From positions 682,001-746,000 of the forward strand of contig JADKGY010000029.1 in assembly GCA_016722045.1 (NCBI GenBank): 64,000 nucleotides of DNA, read 5' to 3'. This document shows, piece by piece, positions 58,660 through 64,000 of the stretch (its first letter is position 1; each line of letters starts with the position of its first letter). Under the pieces are notes generated by a model. The model was not told the origin of the DNA. It saw nothing but the letters and a program-made list of their open reading frames with translations, and made no database searches. The DNA comes from Candidatus Opimibacter skivensis. GTDB taxonomy: Bacteria; Bacteroidota; Bacteroidia; Chitinophagales; Saprospiraceae. The position numbers and the translations under genes are program-made.

Positions 58660-61600
58660 ATGAAGCTACAATTCAAAGAACAGGATTTTCAGGTGCAGTC
58701 GGTAAAAGCTGTTGTAAATTGTTTTGATGGTCAGCTTTTAAGAACAAACCGATTTACTTTAGAACGTACCAAGGACCTAATCCGAAAGGCCAAGCAAACT
58801 GCTGCAGGAGGAGTTCAATCTTCTGTATTTGAAACGGATGTCCTTGAAGATATTGGGTACCGCAATAGTCCAATACAATTGACTAGCAACCAAGTTCTAC
58901 AAAACATTCGTTCTGTACAAAATACAAATGATATCGCCGAAAGTACTGCAATCGAAAAACCCAGAGGCTTTGAACCCGGTTATCACTTAACAATTGAAAT
59001 GGAAACAGGTACCGGCAAAACCTACACTTACATCCGGACCATGTACGAGCTTCATAAGCATTATGGTTGGAGTAAATTTATTGTCGTTGTGCCCAGTATA
59101 GCCATTCGAGAAGGGGTCTTCAAATCTTTTGAGGTAACCCAAGATCACTTTCAGGAAATATATGGTTACAAAATCAATCCTTTTATATACAATTCAGGTC
59201 GTCCTGAGAATATCGAGAATTTTGCGTCAGATAGCCGGATCAGCGTAATGATTATTAACACACAAGCCTTTAATAATCAATATGCAATTTTGATGAGTGA
59301 TGACCGAGATCAATTTCAAACTCGTAAGCCCATTGAGCTTATTGCCCAAACAAATCCTATAATAATTATTGATGAACCTCAATCTGTTGGAAGACAAGGC
59401 TCAAAATCTTTAGATAGAATGAAAGAATTTAACCCCTTATTGACATTAAGATATTCAGCCACACATGCTGAAGGGGAAGAATACAACAAGGTATTTCGCC
59501 TAGACGCTTTGGATGCATACCATAAAAGATTGGTCAAGAAAATACAGGTTAAGGGAATTAACCTCAAAGGATCTACAGGCACAACTGGATACTTATACCT
59601 TGAACACATTAGTCTAAGTACTACTAAACCGCCCTATGCCGTTGTTGAGTTTGAGAAGAGAACCAATGATACCCCAAAAAAGGTAAGACAAAGACTTGAG
59701 GAAGGCGCTAATCTTTATGAGCTTTCAGGGGCTCTTCCTGCTTATAAGAACCATACGATAACGGAGATAAATGGCTATCTAAACAAGATCGTGATCAATG
59801 GCGAGGATATTTATCCAGGGGATATTCTCAATGACAAGGATGAAAATGCTTTCCGTAGAGTGCAGATCCGTGAGACAATCATGTCACACCTTCAAAAAGA
59901 GAAGGTGCTATACGACAAAGGCATAAAGGTGCTGAGTCTGTGTTTCATCGACTCGGTTGAAAAATACAGAATCTACGATGCATCCGGTGAGGCACAATTG
60001 GGTGAATATGCCAAAATCTTTGAAGAGGAATACAATAAAGTACGTAATGACTTCTTGGATCTTTTCCAAAACGACTATAGTGAATATATCAGAAATACAG
60101 ATCCAGGTCTTGCTCATAAAGGATACCTTCCCTCGAATTATTTAGAGTATCTAAAGCGGGATGATCCTCATAAAATCCATGAAGGTTATTTCTCAATCGA
60201 TAAGAAAGGTAAATCAATAGATCCTACTTTGAAGCGAGGCAGTGAAGAATCGGACGATATCTCCGCTTACGATCTCATCATGAAGGACAAGGAGAGATTA
60301 TTGAGTTTTGAAGAGCCCACCCGATTTATCTTTTCTCATTCAGCTTTGAAAGAAGGATGGGATAACCCAAACGTATTCCAAATATGTGCATTGAAAAATG
60401 CAGAAAGTGGCAGTCAGACACGAAGACGCCAGGAAGTAGGTCGTGGGATGCGTCTCTGTGTGGATGTGCGTGGAGTACGACAAGATTATGATTTAATAGG
60501 AGACCAAGTTCATGAACTCAATAAACTCACGGTCATTGCGTCAGAAAGCTATGAAGCCTTCGCGAAGGGATTACAAAATGAAATCGCTGCGACACTTAAA
60601 GATCGGCCACAGAAAGCTGAAGTTGAATTCTTTGTAGATAAGGTCGTGACGAATGAAAAAGGCGAACAAAAGAGGTTTTCAAAGGAGGATGCCAAGAAGC
60701 TCCATAACACACTGATCAAAAATGATGTTATCGATGATAGCGATAAAGTCACTCCTTTGGGAAGAGAATTGATAGACCAAAATAAAATGCCTCTTCCGGA
60801 CCATCTTGAACCTTACCGGGAGGCGATTGGCAAATTGCTAAAATCGATATACTCTGGCGAACCTTTCAAACCAGAAGACGAACGTCAAACCATCGTATTA
60901 AATACCAACCCAAACTTTAAGAAAAAAGAGTTCCAGGCACTCTGGGATAAGATCAGCCTGAAAACTATATATGAGGTCAAGTTTGATACTCAAAAGTTGA
61001 TCAACGATAGCAAGAATCTCATAAATGCGCAGCTCCACATCACAGACCGAGTGTATGAGGTAAAGACAGGGGAACTCCAGGAAGGGACAATTGAACAAAT
61101 GAAGGCAGCTTCCCTAATAAAAGAGTCTAATCGTCAAAATCTCAAACTTGACACTGACCTCTACACAAATACAGTTTATGACATTGTAGGCGAGATTGAA
61201 GCTTTAACTAATCTGACTCGTAGGACCATTGTAGAGATTCTTAAAGCTATAAAGGAGGAGAAGTTTCTACTACTTCGGAAAAATCCGGAAGAATTCATCA
61301 GCAGGTGCGGAAAGTTAATAAATGAAGTGAAGGCAAGCCTTATCATCAATAATATAGTCTACCATAAGATCGAAGAATCGCATGATGCAAAGACAATATT
61401 CACCAATGATAAGTTTGCATTACGCCATAATGAATTGCTTAAAAAGCATATCTATGACTACCTCACTTCTGATTCAAAAGTAGAAGCAGATTTTGCTCAA
61501 GCGTTGGAAAATAGTGTAGAAGTAGTCGTTTACGCTAAGTTGCCCAGGAATTTCTCCATACCTACTCCAATAGCTCCATTCAGCCCCGATTGGGCTATAG

Positions 61601-61800
61601 TCCTAGATAAAGATAAAGTAAGACACATCTACTTCGTGGCTGAAACAAAAGGCTCAGACTCGGATCTTGAACTCAGAGAAATTGAAAAACTTAAAATCCA
61701 TTGTGCGGAAAAACATTTTGAAACAATTAGTGGTGGTGTTGTGAAATTTTCAAAGGTGAGTAGTTATGAAAAGCTCTTGGATATTGTTCAATTAAAATGA
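58660..61800 (+). CDS. res: Type III restriction enzyme Res subunit
   Basis: 1046 residues, starting 3 bases after mod. The helicase core has Walker A METGTGKTYTYIR (~115-125), motif II IIDEPQSV (~237), SATHAEG (motif III) and late motifs SALKEGWDNPNVF and RRRQEVGRGMRL. The C-terminal nuclease of the PD-(D/E)xK type reads FSPDWAIVL then YFVAETKGS (~973-996). It translocates and cuts DNA when recognition sites are unmethylated, in complex with Mod. Intact and full length. Confidence 0.93.
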   Translation: MKLQFKEQDFQVQSVKAVVNCFDGQLLRTNRFTLERTKDLIRKAKQTAAGGVQSSVFETDVLEDIGYRNSPIQLTSNQVLQNIRSVQNTNDIAESTAIEKPRGFEPGYHLTIEMETGTGKTYTYIRTMYELHKHYGWSKFIVVVPSIAIREGVFKSFEVTQDHFQEIYGYKINPFIYNSGRPENIENFASDSRISVMIINTQAFNNQYAILMSDDRDQFQTRKPIELIAQTNPIIIIDEPQSVGRQGSKSLDRMKEFNPLLTLRYSATHAEGEEYNKVFRLDALDAYHKRLVKKIQVKGINLKGSTGTTGYLYLEHISLSTTKPPYAVVEFEKRTNDTPKKVRQRLEEGANLYELSGALPAYKNHTITEINGYLNKIVINGEDIYPGDILNDKDENAFRRVQIRETIMSHLQKEKVLYDKGIKVLSLCFIDSVEKYRIYDASGEAQLGEYAKIFEEEYNKVRNDFLDLFQNDYSEYIRNTDPGLAHKGYLPSNYLEYLKRDDPHKIHEGYFSIDKKGKSIDPTLKRGSEESDDISAYDLIMKDKERLLSFEEPTRFIFSHSALKEGWDNPNVFQICALKNAESGSQTRRRQEVGRGMRLCVDVRGVRQDYDLIGDQVHELNKLTVIASESYEAFAKGLQNEIAATLKDRPQKAEVEFFVDKVVTNEKGEQKRFSKEDAKKLHNTLIKNDVIDDSDKVTPLGRELIDQNKMPLPDHLEPYREAIGKLLKSIYSGEPFKPEDERQTIVLNTNPNFKKKEFQALWDKISLKTIYEVKFDTQKLINDSKNLINAQLHITDRVYEVKTGELQEGTIEQMKAASLIKESNRQNLKLDTDLYTNTVYDIVGEIEALTNLTRRTIVEILKAIKEEKFLLLRKNPEEFISRCGKLINEVKASLIINNIVYHKIEESHDAKTIFTNDKFALRHNELLKKHIYDYLTSDSKVEADFAQALENSVEVVVYAKLPRNFSIPTPIAPFSPDWAIVLDKDKVRHIYFVAETKGSDSDLELREIEKLKIHCAEKHFETISGGVVKFSKVSSYEKLLDIVQLK

Positions 61801-61804
61801 ACCT

Positions 61805-64000
61805 ATGAAATTAATTGATAACGTCAATAATCGACTAGGCGATGATTTAAAGGCTACCATACAGAAAGGCAGCAAGCTCAGCATCGCAGCTTCTTCATTT
61901 TCCATTTATGCGTATGAAGCATTGAGAAAAGAGCTGGAAAAAATTGAAGAATTGCGATTTATCTTCAGTTCTCCAACCTTCGTTGAAGAGACATTCACAA
62001 AAGAGATTCCTACTTTTTATATTCCGCATATATTCCGTGAGGCCGATCTTTGTGGTGGTGAGTTTGAGTTGCAATTGAAAAACAAACTTAACCAAAGAGC
62101 AATTGCAAAGGAGTGCTCTAAATGGGTGATGGACAAGGTCATATTCAAGTCAAATAAGCATCATCATCTTCCAATCCATGGACTAATTCATGTCCAAACT
62201 GATATGCAATCTGCTAGTGCCTATTCCAATATCAATAGTTTCACCTCCTCAGATCTTGGCATAACACCTAGAAAGGGGTTTCCAACCTTGATACAGAAAA
62301 CGGATTTTCCAGATAGTCAAGCATACCTGGAGTGGTTTAATGAAATATGGGAGAATGAAGAAGACTTGAAAGATGTGACCCAGAAGGTCCAGGAATACTT
62401 TGAAAGCGCTTACAAAGAAAACAGTCCTGAATACATTTATTTCATTACCCTTTACAACATCTTCAATGAGTTCCTGGAAGATATCTCTCTTGACAGCTTG
62501 CCCAATGATCAGACTGGCTTCAAGGAGACACTTGTCTGGAAAAAACTATACAACTTTCAGAGAGACGCTGTTATTGGAGGAATCAACAAACTGGAGCGAT
62601 ACAAGGGATGTATTCTTGCGGATAGTGTAGGTCTGGGTAAAACCTTTACGGCACTGGGAATCATCAAATATTATGAGTTGCGCAACAAAGATGTCCTCGT
62701 TCTATGTCCCAAGAAACTGGAGGCCAATTGGAATACTTTTCGGCATAATGACAAGAATAACATCCTTGCAGAGGACCGTATGCGTTATGACGTATTATTC
62801 CATACAGATCTTTCACGAGAAAGGGGGATGAGTAATGGGCGCCAATTAGAAAATGTTAACTGGGGGAACTATGGCCTGATTGTCATCGACGAATCTCACA
62901 ACTTCAGAAATAACAACCCATATGCTGACCGGGAAAATCGTTATCAAACGCTGCTCAGAAAAGTGATACGCGAAGGAATCGAAACAAAAGTTTTGATGCT
63001 CTCGGCAACACCGGTCAATAATCGATTTAATGATCTGAGAAACCAACTGGCATTGGCTTACGAAGGGAATCCGGAATTGATCGACAGCAAACTTGATACT
63101 AAGATTGGTATTGAGCAGATATTCAGACGCGCTCAAAAAGCTTTTAAGACCTGGAGTAAATATGAAACAGATCAGCGGACTACAGAAAAGTTAATGGAGT
63201 TATTGGATTTTGATTTCTTTGAAATGCTTGATTCATTGACCATTGCAAGGTCGCGAAAACACATTACTACTTATTATGACACAACTGACATCGGACAATT
63301 CCCGAAACGGAATAAACCACTTTCCATACAGAGTCTTCTCACAGCAGACAACAGTGTAAAGTATGAGGAGATAGCAAATACTTTGATCATTCTTAACTTA
63401 TCCATCTATACTCCACTAAATTATCTTTTGCCAGGAAAGAAAGAGGCATATAAAAGGTTTTATGAAAGTACAGTGAGAGCAGGCAAAGGAAAATTATCTC
63501 AGATTGATCGGGATAACAACCTGAAGATTCTTATGCTGATCAACCTCCTGAAGCGATTGGAAAGTTCCGTAGACTCCTTCAAGATTACATTAGAGCGTAT
63601 TATTGAACAAATTATAAGATCTCTTGACGCTATTGAAAAGGGAACAACAGATGGTTATGAAGGTATTGAGGAGATGATGGACGATGAGAACTTTGATTGG
63701 GAGGCTGATTGGGGCGATGAGGAAAACTTTATAGGAAAAAAGATCAAAGTGCATATTGCAGACATTGATACACTAAAATGGTCCGAAGACCTCAATCAAG
63801 ACCTTTCAATACTTCAAGACTTATTGGATCGTGTTAAACCAATCCGAGGGAAAAGCGATTTCAAGCTGCAAAAGCTAAAGCATCTTATAGAAGAGAAAAT
63901 CAAAATGCCTTTCAATCCTGGTAACAAGAAAGTCATTCTCTTTACCGCATTTGCTGACACTGCAAATTATCTCTACGATCAACTTCAGAAGTATTTCAGA
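61805..64000 (+). CDS. SNF2-like helicase with phospholipase-D-like N-terminus, cut by window edge
   Basis: 732 residues visible, open to the window end. It starts 4 bases after res. The N-terminus (~20-150) is PLD-like (KLSIAASSFSIYAYEAL), but the expected HxK-N-D site reads IHGLIHVQ with SAYSNINSF, so catalytic residues seem altered. The helicase shows LADSVGLGKTFTA (~270), VIDESHNF (~361), MLSATPVNN and, at the edge, VILFTAFADTANYL (motif IV). PLD-SNF2 proteins often accompany mod/res genes and are thought to aid defence. The rest of the gene is outside the window. Confidence 0.85.
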   Translation, partial: MKLIDNVNNRLGDDLKATIQKGSKLSIAASSFSIYAYEALRKELEKIEELRFIFSSPTFVEETFTKEIPTFYIPHIFREADLCGGEFELQLKNKLNQRAIAKECSKWVMDKVIFKSNKHHHLPIHGLIHVQTDMQSASAYSNINSFTSSDLGITPRKGFPTLIQKTDFPDSQAYLEWFNEIWENEEDLKDVTQKVQEYFESAYKENSPEYIYFITLYNIFNEFLEDISLDSLPNDQTGFKETLVWKKLYNFQRDAVIGGINKLERYKGCILADSVGLGKTFTALGIIKYYELRNKDVLVLCPKKLEANWNTFRHNDKNNILAEDRMRYDVLFHTDLSRERGMSNGRQLENVNWGNYGLIVIDESHNFRNNNPYADRENRYQTLLRKVIREGIETKVLMLSATPVNNRFNDLRNQLALAYEGNPELIDSKLDTKIGIEQIFRRAQKAFKTWSKYETDQRTTEKLMELLDFDFFEMLDSLTIARSRKHITTYYDTTDIGQFPKRNKPLSIQSLLTADNSVKYEEIANTLIILNLSIYTPLNYLLPGKKEAYKRFYESTVRAGKGKLSQIDRDNNLKILMLINLLKRLESSVDSFKITLERIIEQIIRSLDAIEKGTTDGYEGIEEMMDDENFDWEADWGDEENFIGKKIKVHIADIDTLKWSEDLNQDLSILQDLLDRVKPIRGKSDFKLQKLKHLIEEKIKMPFNPGNKKVILFTAFADTANYLYDQLQKYFR

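Noticed and set aside
1..64000. tRNA or rRNA genes
   Set aside because: No cloverleaf or conserved rRNA segment recognised by eye; a covariance search was not possible here.

Overview
The window comes from a member of the Bacteroidota, probably near Saprospirales. The evidence is several type IX secretion C-terminal sorting domains, TAnnTTTG-type promoter boxes, a long-insert signal peptidase I, a bacillithiol deacetylase, a PUR-domain (DUF3276) protein and a DUF1800/DUF1501 pair. Placement below phylum is inference. No rRNA, tRNA or CRISPR array was recognised.

Region 1 (1-32 kb) is ordinary chromosome with intact genes. It holds signal peptidase I, a MoxR-type AAA ATPase overlapping its VWA partner, a DEDDy exonuclease and a secreted intradiol-dioxygenase-like protein. 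Next come the DUF1501/DUF1800 pair, a UDP-sugar epimerase with a GT2 glycosyltransferase, a KAS III enzyme, BshB1 and a cupredoxin. Then follow an acyl-CoA carboxylase beta subunit, threonine aldolase, an LVIVD-repeat secreted protein, an MsbA-like ABC exporter, ComEC with a helix-hairpin-helix partner, and class I fructose-1,6-bisphosphatase. Palindromic REP-like elements are scattered here. Two of them flank a decayed REP-associated transposase (RAYT) gene at 11.6-12.5 kb.

Region 2 (32-45 kb) is a cell-surface polysaccharide and membrane-protein locus: VWA membrane protein, sulfotransferase, two GT4 enzymes, Wzx-like flippase, YfhO-family protein and GT39 enzyme. Four of these genes are broken by single-base frameshifts, mostly in short homopolymers. 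This suggests uncorrected long-read error, although real decay cannot be excluded.

Region 3 (46.7-56.1 kb) is an accessory island and the most interesting part. A six-gene minus-strand operon encodes, in transcription order: a secreted SH3-domain protein, a large protein with a degenerate J-like N-terminus, a membrane-anchored protein ending in a GrpE-like head, a divergent Hsp70 with a long helical tail (two frameshifts), a protein fusing a degenerate Ser/Thr kinase domain to an AAA+ ATPase, and a TerB-like protein. This is a dedicated Hsp70/NEF/J-like set wired to a kinase-AAA switch and to the envelope. I know of no described system with this gene set, and I propose it as a candidate defence or envelope-stress system. 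A restriction-helicase remnant and an excisionase-type HTH gene lie upstream.

Region 4 (56.4-64 kb) is a type III restriction-modification operon: XRE regulator, Mod (one frameshift), Res, then an SNF2-like helicase with a phospholipase-D-like N-terminus that runs off the window. Regions 3 and 4 together look like a defence island.
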